Below are positions 1 through 12,726 of a stretch of 64,000 nucleotides of DNA, piece by piece (position 1 is the stretch's first letter; every line of letters begins with the position of its first letter). The DNA lies in NCBI GenBank assembly GCA_030340625.1, contig JAOPHQ010000572.1, positions 94,501 through 158,500 on the forward strand, given 5' to 3'. The notes under the pieces are model-generated. The model did no database searches, had not been told where the DNA came from, and saw only the letters and a program-made list of their open reading frames with translations. A program made the position numbers and the translations under genes. The DNA is from Merluccius polli (taxonomy: Eukaryota > Chordata > Actinopteri > Gadiformes > Merlucciidae).

Positions 1-500
1 AGAGAGGTAAAATAGAGGGAGGGAGGGAGGGAGGGAGGGAGGGAGGGAGGGAGGGAGGGAGGGAGGGAGGAAAAAAAGGCAGGGCAAATGAAGGTACCAG
101 GGGAGACAGGAGAGAAAAAAAATTAGGAAAAATTGAAAACACAGATGAATAACAGGAGGAGGAAGAGGTGGATAGTGCCCGTGAGTTTGCGGACGAAAAG
201 GAGCGAGGAGGAGGAGGAGGAGGAGGAGGGGGGGGGTGGGGGTTGGGGGGGGGCGGGGGGAGGCTGTGTGGATGAAAAAGGGAAGAGTCAGCAGCATACC
301 TTGTTACAGATGAGTCTCGTAGCACTGGAGTCGGAGGCAGACATGCTTCTGCTGCCAGCACTCCCTTTCCCTCCATCACACACACGAAAAGGCGGGACCC
401 TTTTTCTTTTTCCCCACATCCATGGTGATGGGGGGGGGGGGGGGGGGGGTGGGGTGAGGGGACTGTGGGTGAGGGGATGGTGGGTGGGGTGTGGATGGGT
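1..500. repeat. purine/G-rich low-complexity region
   Basis: (GGGA)n at 17-71, (GGA)n and poly-G at about 207-260, poly-G at 431-450, then GGGT repeats to about 510. Able to form G-quadruplexes in principle. Overlapping open frames on both strands are compositional. Confidence 0.9.
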
Positions 501-1723
501 GGGTGGGTGGGGTGTGGACGGGGTTGCTACTGCTTCAGCTTGTGGCCCTAAGTGGTCCACAAGCTGACGTTACCATGCTGCCTCAACAACCATTTCCTAT
601 GCAAAATTGATGCTCCGACTGCAGCGCCGGTATGCAATGTGCCTCTTCCCCCCTTTATACATGAAGAAGACCCCTCGCCTTCACACACACACACTCCTCC
701 ACTATGTTAGTTAGATGCTTCTCCGCTCCTTTCCTCCAGGGGGAGATTTACGCCGCCACTGTGTCTAATGTATCGCTTTGTGCGTACGTCCGCCGTGTAT
801 CTACACTAAACAGTAGATAACTCTTCGGTGATGCGTGGGCAAGCGCGATCAATGCAAAGTGATAATAGTGCTGTAAACACGCAGCAGGGGCGGCTGAGAC
901 ACAGCCATCTGTCATAGCCAGTTCCCCCCGCCCCCCCCCCCCCCCCCCCCCCGTCTTGTAGGTGAGCTACTGTGCTGCTCAGCCTCTTCTTGTTTGACTG
1001 GGGCCAAGAAAACAGACCACTCGTAGGTCAGGACTTGTTTAAGAGTCCCAAGCAAGCAAGCAAGTGATATACGGCGATGAATAGAGAGGAGTTAAAGAGA
1101 GTGCTAGAGACAGGGGCGGTGCCTCCTAACCATGTCATCCGACAGCCAGGTAGTGCATATAAGCCTATGGAGACTCGGCAGTGGTGAGTCAGCATGCAAG
1201 CCTCCATCTTTGGTCACATCATCTGCCCTCCGAGGGGCCAGTAGGGAGATTCCTATTGTGGGAGAGACTCAATGTTCTTGGCTTGTCTAAGCTGCTATTA
1301 GGGAGCGACGGCTGAGCTACATGCATGCGTCTCCTTCCCAGGTTGCCCAGGGCACTAAGGACCCTACTTTGGAGTCCATTATGCTGGCACTCTTACCCTC
1401 ATTCAACTTTGGCTGCTTAAGAATTAAGTGCACTCCACCAGCGCTTTTAGCAAAAAATGTCTCAGGGCAATATTTCCGGGTGGCTTTCTAATATTAAAGG
1501 CAGGCGAGCAGGCACACACAGACAGACACCTCTGCCCACACACACACGCACGCACACACACACACACACACACACACATAGCCAGTTACTTCATATGCTT
1601 ACTCTTTGGAAGAGAGATTGGGTGACTATTTTGATCATTAGTGTTGTGCCAGAACAGCTATTGAGTCGCACAGCCTTTCAAACAGTGGGAGAGAAATGCA
1701 GGAGGAGAGACAACAAGAAGTGG

Positions 1724-1763
<40 letters not shown>

Positions 1764-1779
1764 ACAGAGAGAGAGAGAC

Positions 1780-1810
<31 letters not shown>

Positions 1811-2308
1811 GAGGAGAGAGAGGGGAGGAGAGAGAAACAAGGAGAGATGCAGTGTCCTGCACAATGCATGTAGTAGGCTACTGTCTGAAAATAGCAAGCT
1901 ACACAAAAAAAGACATTTCCAAAACAGCAGAATGTTTAATATTCAGCTTAGCTGGTACTGCTCATCATGGTTCCTGTCTGCAGATACAAGGTTCTCTGTT
2001 GAAGATCTCCAAAACCAGAACACTTGAAATCAGGCAGGAGTAGAGGGACAGATGAAGAGTAAATGATTGTTAGAGAGACACAGAGGGAGAACGACCACAT
2101 GTGTCACAGTCAGTTTCAAAGAATTTTTTGGTATTTTTTTGGTGTGTTTTTTTTCTCCGGTTTCAGAGATCAGTCTAAATATAGCTCTTCTCCCTTTCTC
2201 ATTCCCTCCCTTCCTCCCTCCTGCACTCCTCCCCTGCTTGCTGATCAGACTAGGAAGCAGATAGTAGAGGAACCTTGACAGTACTGAGGCTGGTTAAGTG
2301 GTAGTTGT

Positions 2309-2309
<1 letters not shown>
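501..2309. other. no gene seen; microsatellites only
   Basis: Ordinary noncoding sequence with poly-C (923-952), (CA)n (about 1540-1578) and an interrupted (GA)n block (1728-1835). No exon with credible splice sites and a recognisable product was found. Confidence 0.6.
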
Positions 2310-2373
<64 letters not shown>

Positions 2374-2398
2374 GTGTGTGTGTGTGTGTGCGTGCGTG
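2310..2398. repeat. (TG)n array
   Basis: TG dinucleotides with two CG interruptions near the right end. Confidence 0.95.
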
Positions 2399-3689
2399 GG
2401 TGTGTGTCAGAGGCTCTCAAAGTTTGCAGAGTACCGATTAATTCCTTTACAAGGTACCACAAAAATAATGTGAAAACTGACTCCAGCTGTATTCTCTGAC
2501 GCCAAACAGATCTTCTGAAAGTGAAAAAAGTGTCTAAATGCGGTGAACCGATAGGCGTAACGCAAACAACAATAAGATGTGAACACAAACAACCATGATC
2601 TAATTTGATGTTCTGAGTTTGGATTGACAAGTTCTGATTAACATGTCCTCTGATGAGGATAAAAACATGACTTAAGCATCGTGGGCCGGTCCATGAAGGC
2701 ATATTTACATTTACCAACCAAGCTGTATGAAAGTCCTGCAAAAGACTCCTGCAATATGGATTTTGGGTTTGGGTTTATTATTTTCCACATTATTGATATT
2801 GTTTCCTTATTGGTGGCATTATTGGGCCAGCAATGAGCAATCAGCTGGCACATAATCAGCTGCGCATTTCAGTGCAAGCCGAGCTGCAAGCGATCGGTGG
2901 CGTCTAGCATTGCAGATCTCAAGTGAGAATTAGCTTTACTGGCGTGGTGTACTCGTATATTGTGTGTGTTCATGATCTCAAACCACTCGCACACACACAC
3001 ATACACACCCAAACCATCAGTACAGATCATTCTTGGGAATTGAAGTGTCTCCTCTTCATTGTGTTCTTCTTCAAGTCATGCATCAGCACTCAATGCTGAC
3101 AGCCAACAAACAACACAACAACATTAGTTATCATCTACATTAAGATTCTTGTCAACGATAACTAAAGTGCAGTCCTACATGGTAAGCTATGAAAGCATGT
3201 CTTCATGAAGACCCTTGTGTTCACAAATGAGAGCTGCTGCTTACAAAAGTGCCTAATAATATTTCCCTTTATGTTATAAATAGGTTGTTAATCAATTAGG
3301 ATTACAAAAGTGTATATCAGCATACACTCTTAATGTCTTCACCATACCTCAGTAAGGTGATACAGTCTGTTTGATCAGATTATCGCCCATCCCTTATAGG
3401 TGTTCACCCCACAGGGGCCGCTCTGCTCTTCTCTGCTACAGAGATGCTTGACCAATAGAAGAACTAAAAGCTGGGCTAAAGGGTGTTAGTCATTCAAGGA
3501 TGGACAAGACTTTCAACCTTTCAAATATTCATAATGTATTTGCCTTTTTGATTCAGTTATAAATCCATTGTGATAAGAACAAATGAAAAATGATCAATAT
3601 GAGGTGTTTTGTTTGTCATTTACTTTGTAAATGTCATTTTCTGAGATTTCAAATTCACAATTGTCCATATTGCCCAGCTCTACATTCAA

Positions 3690-3780
3690 CTCATTATTAA
3701 ACAGTCTGGAAGAGAACTGAACCAGCAACCTTGCGGTCGATAGGATCTTAAATAACGCGGCGATGGTGGTCACCAAACCA
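3690..3780 (-). repeat. degenerate tRNA-derived SINE head
   Basis: The minus strand reads CGCAAGGTTGCTGGTTCAGT, close to the B-box region of common fish tRNA-SINEs. The A box is not clear. Confidence 0.4.
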
Positions 3781-4368
3781 GGGAATTATTTGATCAAAAG
3801 GAGGCATCCAGATTGATACTTCCTCCTTCCCTGAACAGCTCCAGCTCCCTCCTCTTCCTTCTCCTTCATTGCCTCCATCTCTTCTCAGGTTACCTCACAT
3901 GCTCGCTCGCCCATTGCCTGTAACTAGCCCTCAGCAGGCTCTGCTGCCTCAACACAAGCTCTGCCAAGCACCCTTCCCTCCTCTACACTTGTCACTTACA
4001 CAACAATAAAACACCCAGAGCCACTTCCACAACCCAGAACACAGATTTCAGCTTTACATGGTTTCTGCTGTTTACATTGGGGGGATAGGGGGGTTGTGAA
4101 AAGCATCTTGTATTACCACAAATGTAACGACATCAATCATCGCATCAACTGGCATGTGATGAGCGAACAAATGGAAAAGGGCAAAACATTGGCCAGGAAT
4201 CTCTGTCTTGTATTTTCATTTGCGCTTATTACCCCCCCCCCCCCCCCCCCCCCAGCCTCATGTAGCTGGGGCTCCAGGGACTCCTCCACCTGACTTCACC
4301 AAATGCTGTGGATTGCAGCGGGGTTGGAGCTAACCTATATAGAGCTGCCTCCCCTCCTCCTATAGCTT

Positions 4369-4712
4369 CCTACCTATACCTACCTACCTACCTACCTAAC
4401 CACCTACCTACCTACCTACCTAACCACCTGCCTACCTACCAACCTACCTACCTACCTACCAAACAACCTACCTCCTATCCACTTACCTACCTACATACCC
4501 ACCTACCTACCTACCAACTGAGCGACCTACCAACCTTCCTTCCTACCTACCAACCAACCTACCTACCTACTTACCTATCTATCTACCTACCCACCTACCT
4601 ACCTTCCTTCCTACCTACCTACCTACCTACCCACTTACCTACCTACCTACCGACGGAGCTATCTACTGACCTACCTTCCTACCTAGTACCAACCAACCTA
4701 CCTACCTACCGA
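4369..4712. repeat. (CCTA)n tetranucleotide array
   Basis: About 340 bp of imperfect CCTA units. Translates as repeated TYLP, which is an artefact of period four against codons. Confidence 0.95.
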
Positions 4713-7076
4713 CCGCCCATGCAGCAGCCGGATGCCACCGCGTGGCCTCCTTCGCTAGATCCACACTTTGTTTGTTAAGGAGTTGACCTGATTTAGTTGG
4801 CTTTTCCTCTTCTATTTTCTTCTCTTCTTTTTCTAATTGGTGCATCTTGTCTACTGGGCTGAGCAAACTGCGGAAAAACGTCAGACTTATCAATATGTAA
4901 TGGTGCCCTACATCTATCTTGCCACAATCTACACATTCGCCTGCCTGTTCTCTTTTTTAGTTTTTGTTCCCGTGTTGAAAGTGCTCATTAATGGTTTTTT
5001 GAGTTATCCGTGTTTGAAGAATCATCCGGACAATCTTACAGCCGGTGTTGCACTGAGTAGGATTTGTGAATATATATATTTTGATTTGATCAATGGCGTA
5101 AATATGTTATAAAGCATTGAAGGACTTGGCTTTTTTGGATATCTATTTGTAATGCATGCAGATAGGATACAGGTAAAAAGTAGGACATCTTGTGGGATAC
5201 GATGTAGGCTTACACTATCTGGAATATCAGCATATACAGCAAAAAACTAAAATAGCTGTATTCTCACTGTGAAGCCTGATATCACTGGTTTTGATGTGTA
5301 AAAGATAACAGATACGGATGGCTTTCGACATAAGCCCTGCTGCCTAATAAAGTCTTAAAAATATGAATTGAGTTTGTTCTGAAAAGCAGACAAGAGAGAA
5401 GAGAGGAGATCTTACTTTACAAGAACTCAAAGAATTTCTTGTCCTCTCAAGCGTGCCGGTTCATCAAAGGCATTCATTAATCAAGGCATTGCACACTGAT
5501 GCATTGACACACACGCGCACACACACACACACACACACACTGGCATACGCACATATGCAGAAGCACACACACAAAGCACTTTGCTCCTCCCGGGACGGGC
5601 TTTTAGTGCTCTGTCTCATGCAGTATTTAATTGACCCCACACAGGAAGCCTAGCGTTCCCAACTGCCCCCCCCCCCCTTCTCTCTCACTGTAGGGAGAGG
5701 GAGGATGGATACCGGCTTCCCTACACTATTCCTCCTTCAGTCGCTCTAAAAGCTGTTTTCTCCGTTCGGCAGAAACAGAGCCACAAAAGGCATGGATCGG
5801 GTCGGTTCCTGCAAGCAGCGTCCTGTCAGGTACGATCCTCTGCACTTTGACAGCGACTTGTATCATTTGAATCTACCGTATACCGCCGCACTTCACCACC
5901 ACTACTGATTTCATTCTCTTTCTGTTGTCTCTCATTGCAAAGTCCACAAATACACAATACAGAATCAAAAGGGAAAGAGAACAGATGCAAGCAATACTCA
6001 CTCAGTTGGAGGTACAGGAGTGTGGCTACCCCTCTCGCTCTCACACTCGTTCTCTCTGCTAGTCAGTCATGATGTGCTCTCTCTCTCTCCTGGGTAATAC
6101 TGAAGAGTACTGTAGCGCTTGTAAGCAGTCTATCCCCCTCCCTCCCTCCCTCCCTCCCTCCCTCTCGCTCTTTCTCTCTCTCTCAATACACAGCCCTTGC
6201 CTACGTCATTGAGGTTCTCGCTGTCCTGCCCTCTCTCCCCCGCCCCTGTGTGTGTCTCTCTTCCCTCTTCCCTCTTCCTGCGCTTTCCCATCATCTCTCA
6301 CCTCTCCGTCTACTCGGTCCAGCAGGACCCTACGTCTATAAGACAGACTTAAAGTTTGTCCTCACGACCGCATTATGTGCAGCCAGAGGCACGGTTATGG
6401 ACCAATGAACGCAATTGAAGTTGTTGTTGTTGTTGTTGTTTCACAGCATAACAAAATTAAATTGGTTTTGGTCGTTGAAACTTCTAGCTATTCTAGCAAC
6501 TTCTAACTGTCGAAGGTATTAAAATACAGGAAATAGACATAGGATGGTGGTGAGTAAAGCAGTGTGTGTGTGTGTCAAAGGATCCGAACATTAGCATCAA
6601 GCAATCTAAATGTAGCCTCCGCTCCTTTCTATTTTTACACAAATCACTATGAGCATCATAGTATCAACATCAACTCCCAGATCAGAGGAACAGACGGGCA
6701 ACAGTCAGTCACATCGAAGCCTCGACATACTTATGCACAAGATGAATATTCCTTCATTCAATCAAGATGCATAGAGTTTTGTAATTTACAGAAATATATG
6801 ACATACACGTATTCATCTAGTTTCCCGGCACGTTCGGACCCCTTTCCTCTAGACACCCCCCCCCCCCCCCCCCCCCCCCCCCCGCTGATCTTTGTGTCCA
6901 AAAGTCAAAAGTTTTGTCGAGACAAGGAAGACGTGCGCTTCAGCAGTTGTGTGGTTGTGTGGTGCTGGGGGACCGCAGAGCCGCGCTAGGTGTCTCCATT
7001 CCTGACATGTGAGGGGGGCTCCCCTGTGAAGAGCTTGTGTTTCTGGTTGTCACGGCTGGCTGTACCCTGACAGCCA

Positions 7077-7080
<4 letters not shown>
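4713..7080. other. no gene recognised; promoter-like patch at 5,700-6,360
   Basis: Contains (CA)n at about 5510-5540, CT-rich (CCCT)n at 6135-6186, (GTT)n near 6421-6440 and poly-C at 6855-6884. Between 5750 and 6060 there are two outward donor-like sites on opposite strands: + strand GTCAG before GTACGA at 5829, minus strand CAACTGA before GTGAGT at 6001. No product can be named. Confidence 0.3.
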
Positions 7081-7082
<2 letters not shown>

Positions 7083-7109
<27 letters not shown>

Positions 7110-7277
7110 CGGTGCATGTGTGTCATTTCTGTAGAATAAAACTGTTAAGCATAATTGATCTTTTTTTGTGATTGCGATTTCGAATCCTACTTCTGACAAT
7201 GAGCACCGCTGTAAGGAAACGAAGAGAGGGATGGAGAAAAGAGAACGGAGATGAGAGAAAAAAAATACAAAGAGATG

Positions 7278-7362
<85 letters not shown>

Positions 7363-7431
7363 AGAGGGAGAGAGAGAGAGAGAGAAAGAGAGAGAGCGAG
7401 AGAGCGAGAGAGAGAGAGAGAGAGCAGCCAT
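7083..7431. repeat. (TG)n and long (GA)n microsatellites
   Basis: (TG)n at 7083-7110 and (GA)n from 7283 to about 7424 with GG and GC interruptions. The long frames across it are repeat translations. Confidence 0.95.
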
Positions 7432-7689
7432 AGAGCACAATGAGCAGAGTGGGAGAAGGAGCGGGAGAAGAACGCACTGAACTGCACCCAACCATTGAGT
7501 GCAGATGTCGTCAGCCTGTCCCATATGAAGCGTCTGCGTGGTGGGAGCTGCTGCTGCTGCTGCTGGTGCATTATGGATGAGGGGGATATTTTAAGGCAGT
7601 GGGCTTGCTGTATTTTGACTTCAGAGAGCAGAGGCACAAGCCACCTGGCTGCTGCCAAATTCTTACAACAACAACAAAAAAAAACACAC

Positions 7690-9640
7690 TGACTGCTACT
7701 GTGCGGCGGATGGAGTCAGATATGCAGGTAGTGCCTGCGTTTGAACACAGGGCTCCTCTTGTTTGAAGTTTGCACTTCAAGAGACAAGAGGAGTTGGGGC
7801 TGAAGGGAATGTGCCTGGTTTGTTTTCTACAAGAAGTGCGGTAGGAAGGTATTGGCTGGCGCTCTATCTGGCTGCCGGCTGGATCACCGCCTGTTTACAG
7901 AATTGCATACATTCAGCGCCCAAGTGATTTTAATAAATCATCCAGACATTCATAAAATATAAGAGGAACATGTTTGGGGATGGGCCACCGCGGTGTTACA
8001 AGAGATGTGTCACAATGTACCGAGTTGCAAGGAACGTAAACAAAAATAAACAACATGCAATAAGTCACCACTGAAATAAAATCCCCCTGAAATCAGCTGA
8101 AATATAACTGTTACTATGAGCTCATATCAGCTCCTCCTTTTTAAAAAATCTCTTTTGGAGGCGTTGCATTTTTACTGTTGACGGGTTTGGATGGGGGTGA
8201 AACTATTTGTCTGAATAAATCAATGTAGAAAAGGATGTGTTGTGTTCAAAGGCAAGTATTTGCATACAACAAGAAAGTTATATATTAGGAGGTCATTTTA
8301 TCATTTGGAAAATAGTATGCTGCACGTCTATATCCAGTTAATCATAACACACATCTGAATCACACATTTATCTTTTAGCCACGGGTCCTTTTGGCAACAC
8401 GCTTTTCTCATTTGTATAACTTTGGACAAGTATGTTTTGTATGGCAATGCCCTTTATGATAGTTTCCAACCTCAAAACTATTTCTCATTTCATGTGACTT
8501 GAGTTGATATTCGAGAGCTCTATTGCTAATCATATCACAATTGCAGCAGCCAACTGAACGCCAGAACGCTGCCCAGATTCACACCTTAAAGGTGCTGTAA
8601 GATTTAAGTGCTATTATTTGAGTGTAATTGGTTACAAATGGCGTGGCCATCCGTCAGCCATCAGTGAGTGGAACGCACTGTGGGAATACTGTATCTAGAC
8701 TTTAGACCGCTCCCGGCTCATTTCTGACCAATCAGGGCATCTCTTCCATGACTGGTTCGGGGATTCCTTCTTGCCTGTCAATCACAGGTGCGTGAAATGC
8801 AATATTTCTCAATGGCAGACATAGGGAGGGAGCAGAGAGGGAGGGAGCAGAGAGGGAGGGGACATTTCAAGCGTAACCATATCTAAACTAACACCTAAAC
8901 ATCTAACCTAATCCCTAAACATAACCATAGTAGCCAGTGCATCACAAGATCAAATGTTTGTCTCTGTCTTCTGGCATCTCTGTCAACCAAATGTGGGTTG
9001 ACATATGTTGATAGACTCTTTAAAAGATGCATGACAGAATAATAATATAATAATAATTCATAATTCTATCATAGACATTCATCTTGGGGTATTTATAATG
9101 TATTATTCATTAGTGGTCATGTTGTAGGGTTCAACTGCTTAAACTTCAATCGAGATTGATCTGAAAAGTATTTCATTAATATTTGTCTGAGGGATAGGTT
9201 GTATCAGAAGGGTTTGCAACAAGATATAGGCCTGATCATTTGAAACAGAAATGAACAGGGCATTAAAGCTGTAGGCTAAAGTTAAGTAACAATATAGCTA
9301 TAAACAAAGTTCAACAGTGTCTACCCTCTACCTCTTGACAATGTCATTTTTGAGAGATATTTGTATTGTCTCCTCATTTAGAAAACTTTCATTTTGTCAG
9401 TCAGTGACTATACCAATGGGGCTACATCTCAAAATGAATCAGAGCATAATCCTCATTGGAAAAAGCACAGCACCAACAACACAGTGACAGGCAGACATAC
9501 AGGCAAGCAGACCCCATGTTGTGTCATCTGTTGCTCCGACGTGAAACACTGCTTCACGAGCCAACATCTCTCATAAAAGCCTATGAAAGCCCATTGCAAT
9601 GTGGAAAGCATGGTGGTGGCTTAACGTTTCCCCTGGACGC
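7690..9640. other. noncoding, nothing recognised
   Basis: AT-rich unique-looking sequence without a credible exon on either strand. A short GGGAGGGAGCAGAGA direct repeat sits at about 8827-8860. Confidence 0.5.
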
Positions 9641-9650
9641 AGACAGAAGA

Positions 9651-9740
9651 CACACACGCTCTGTGATGTCAGGATGACTACATTAATGCTCTGTGATGTC
9701 AGGATGACTACATTAATGCTCTGTGATGTCAGGATGACTA
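9651..9740. repeat. 30-bp direct repeat, three copies
   Basis: Three adjacent copies of a 30-bp unit starting CTCTGTGATGTCAGGATGAC; the first two are identical and the last is partial. Followed at 9803-9878 by a (CT)n array. Confidence 0.85.
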
Positions 9741-9800
9741 GCAGCAGCTCAGACCATACTTGCTGTTCACCGCTAATCGGCAGCCGGTTAAAACACCTTG

Positions 9801-9802
<2 letters not shown>

Positions 9803-9878
<76 letters not shown>
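9803..9878. repeat. (CT)n array
   Basis: Pure CT dinucleotides, about 76 bp. Confidence 0.95.
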
Positions 9879-9881
<3 letters not shown>

Positions 9882-10073
9882 TTCACATGGTGTTGCAGTG
9901 AAAAACAAATAACGCATTCCCGTCACAAAAGCCCCTCGATCAGCCTCCAAATAGCAAGTGAAACCGAACCAACCTCGTTAAGCAGAAATACGCTGGAATT
10001 GGTCAAGGACATCCGCAATTAACAGACATATCCGTCATCCAAGCCTAACTTCTGGGAAGAAGCCACAGCTTGA

Positions 10074-10081
10074 TGACGTCA
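10074..10081. promoter_or_regulatory. perfect palindromic CRE-like site
   Basis: TGACGTCA in a GC-rich, CpG-containing segment (about 10060-10200) that also has a CCACGCCCACC GC-box-like element. Lies about 7 kb upstream of the proposed adcy6 start. A match to the cAMP-response element; function is unknown. Confidence 0.3.
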
Positions 10082-10326
10082 CCGAGGCTGGGGCAGGCCA
10101 CGCCCACCTCGTCCCCATCCCAACATCACCAGAGGAGAGCTGGAAGCTGAACCGCACGGCGATGTCGCCTCGGCGGCACAGCCGATGTGGCCATTTGTGG
10201 TATGGTCAGTGAGACTACGGATACATCCCCTCTGTCTCTGAAATAGCGCAAGACCAGCACTTTTCGCCTTGTCTCTGAAGGTTTTAGGTGGCTTGGTTTA
10301 GTTGTATGCCCATTTTTATTTGTTGT

Positions 10327-10342
10327 AATTATTATTATTATT

Positions 10343-10396
<54 letters not shown>

Positions 10397-10461
10397 TTGT
10401 TGTTGTTATTATTACTATTATTAATAATAGGCTAATCATAATACAAATGTTTTATTATTAC

Positions 10462-10549
<88 letters not shown>
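10327..10549. repeat. ATT/AAT trinucleotide tract with mirror turns
   Basis: Runs of ATT switch to AAT twice (near 10344 and 10490), giving self-complementary arms that could extrude as hairpins. Ends in CATCAT/CGTCAT variants up to about 10575. Confidence 0.9.
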
Positions 10550-10640
10550 CATCATCGTCATCATCATCATTGTCATGATCGTCCGTGATCATTGAACGTT
10601 GGATTTGCTGATGGGAGACTAACTGTAGGCCGGTATACAG

Positions 10641-11579
10641 TTAGTCTCCACTAGGCATGCCACTAGGCATGCCATGGGTATGCCATGTATGTCGGTATAA
10701 GGTATGCCATGTAGGCCAGCATAAGGTATGCCATGTATGCCACTAGGCTATAAGGTATGCCATGTATGTCGGTATAAGGTATGCCATGTATGTCGGTATA
10801 AGGTATGCCATGTAGGCCGGTATAAGGTATGCCATGTAGGCCAGCATAAGGTATGCCATGTATGCCACTAGGCTATAAGGTACGCCATGTAGGTCAGTAT
10901 AAGGTATGCCATGTAGGCCGGTATAAGGTATAGGCCAGTATAAGGTACGCCATGTAGGCCAGTATAAGGTATGCCATGTAGGCCGGTAAAAGGTACGCCA
11001 TGTAGGCCAGTATAAGGTACGCCATGTAGGCCAGTATAAGGTATGCCATGTAGGCCGGTATAAGGTATGCCATGTAGGCCAGTATAAGGTACGCCATGTA
11101 GGCCGGTATAAGGTACGCCATGTAGGCCGGTATAAGGTACGCCATGTAGGCCAGTATAAGGTATGCCATGTAGGCCGGTATAAGGTACGCCATGTAGGCC
11201 GGTATAAGGTACGCCATGTAGGCCAGTATAAGGTACGCCATGTAGGCCAGTATAAGGTATGCCATGTAGGCCAGTATAAGGTATGCCATGTAGGCCGGTA
11301 TAAGGTATGCCATGTAGGCCGGTATAAGGTATGCCATGTAGGCCGGTATAAGGTATGCCATGTAGGCCAGTATAAGGTATGCCATGTAGGCCAGTATAAG
11401 GTATGCCATGTAGGCCGGTATAAGGTATGCCATGTAGGCCAATATAAGGTACGCCATGTAGGCCAGTATTGGTATGCCATGTAGGCCAGTATAAGGTATG
11501 CCATGTAGGCCAGTATAAGGTACGCCATGTAGGCCAGTATAAGGTATGCCATGTAGGCCAGTATAAGGTATGCCATGTA
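10641..11579. repeat. 24-bp minisatellite, about 39 units
   Basis: Tandem 24-bp units with core GGTATGCCATGTAGGCC plus a GTATAA segment. Two positions vary repeatedly: GCCGG or GCCAG, and TACGCC or TATGCC. The first ~250 bp holds longer, irregular units. Because 24 is a multiple of three, both strands show long open frames, e.g. AYMAYLIL repeated on the minus strand (10894-11457); I do not regard them as genes. Confidence 0.95.
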
Positions 11580-11677
11580 CACAGATGTTACTTTATAAGC
11601 ATTGAATTGGTTCGCATTTGCGCCCGTGATAGTAGGCCTACAGCAGCAACTTTGGCAATGTTGGCTGACTGTATACA

Positions 11678-11680
<3 letters not shown>

Positions 11681-11768
<88 letters not shown>

Positions 11769-11790
11769 CGAGCGTGCGTGTGTGTGTGTG
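11681..11790. repeat. (TG)n array
   Basis: Pure TG for 84 bp (11681-11764), then interrupted by CG units to about 11790. Starts about 100 bp after the 24-bp minisatellite. Confidence 0.95.
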
Positions 11791-12638
11791 CGGGTCATTT
11801 CGGTTTTCACTGATCTAGCACTTCGGCTAGATCGCATCCTGCTCACTGTCCATTTTCACGGTAGCTATCGACCACTCAAGTCAGGTAATGCCAATGTCGA
11901 GAAGACAGAAACCGCCTGATCTCTCCTTCCCTCTCCCCAACGTGAGAAAGAGATATAGGGATAATCCAATAGATTACAATTAGCCTATGTTGCTGTTTAT
12001 GATCAGCAGAAGGCTATGTCCATATGCATGAGTAACCTACATGTCGAGGTAGCTCTTAGCGTCAGATCTCTAGCCTATATTGTCTTTGTAATGTGGTGAA
12101 AGTAATAACTGGTGATGTATTCATTTATGATGAAGGACGACACAGCAAAAGGAATAGTATCCGTTTTGATTAAGAGCTCAAAGTGATTTGAACCTGAGAA
12201 AAAGCTATGTCATGTAATAGGCCCACATAGCCTACTTTCTAATTGATGCATTAATGTATGATCAAGCGGGGTGGTGACTGAGCCAAATGCAGTAAATGAC
12301 GTCGGCTGTTAGTGAGGCAGCTCGGCGGCGGGGGTCGTTGAGTGACCCCTAGTGGACACGTGGAGGACGGCACCACACACCGCTGCTCCGTCACAAGGTC
12401 ATCCGTACTGTACAGACCCCGTCATTAGGACCCTGCTCTAGTTTGCATCAATTAGGCCGATACATTTATTTTAGCATAAATGAACAGCATCATTTATAAA
12501 TAGTATTCATTATGAATTATGAACAATATTATACTAACAACATAATAAAAGTCTTTTTTTTCTAAACGTCTATTATTTTACTATTATTATTTTACCTTTT
12601 ACTTTTTTAATTATTTGTTTTGTTACTGAACATTTTAA

Positions 12639-12642
<4 letters not shown>

Positions 12643-12724
<82 letters not shown>
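12643..12724. repeat. (AT)n array
   Basis: About 82 bp of pure AT dinucleotides, with no gene within several kb on either side. Confidence 0.95.

Positions 12725-12726
<2 letters not shown>

Noticed and set aside
288..400. Minus-strand exon-like segment (MSASDSSATRLICNK before GTATGC)
   Set aside because: Good donor, but no protein recognised and no partner exon in the window; too short to support.
4308..4778. 156-codon frame rich in TYLP
   Set aside because: Direct translation of the (CCTA)n array.
7050..7658. 202-codon minus-strand frame with poly-Gln and Ser-Leu runs
   Set aside because: Made of CAG, GA and CA repeats; no recognisable domain.
10743..11846. Long minus-strand frames of 367 and 187 codons over the 24-bp minisatellite
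   Set aside because: Open only because the unit is a multiple of three. No start context, splice sites or protein family; the N-terminal part is translated CA repeat.
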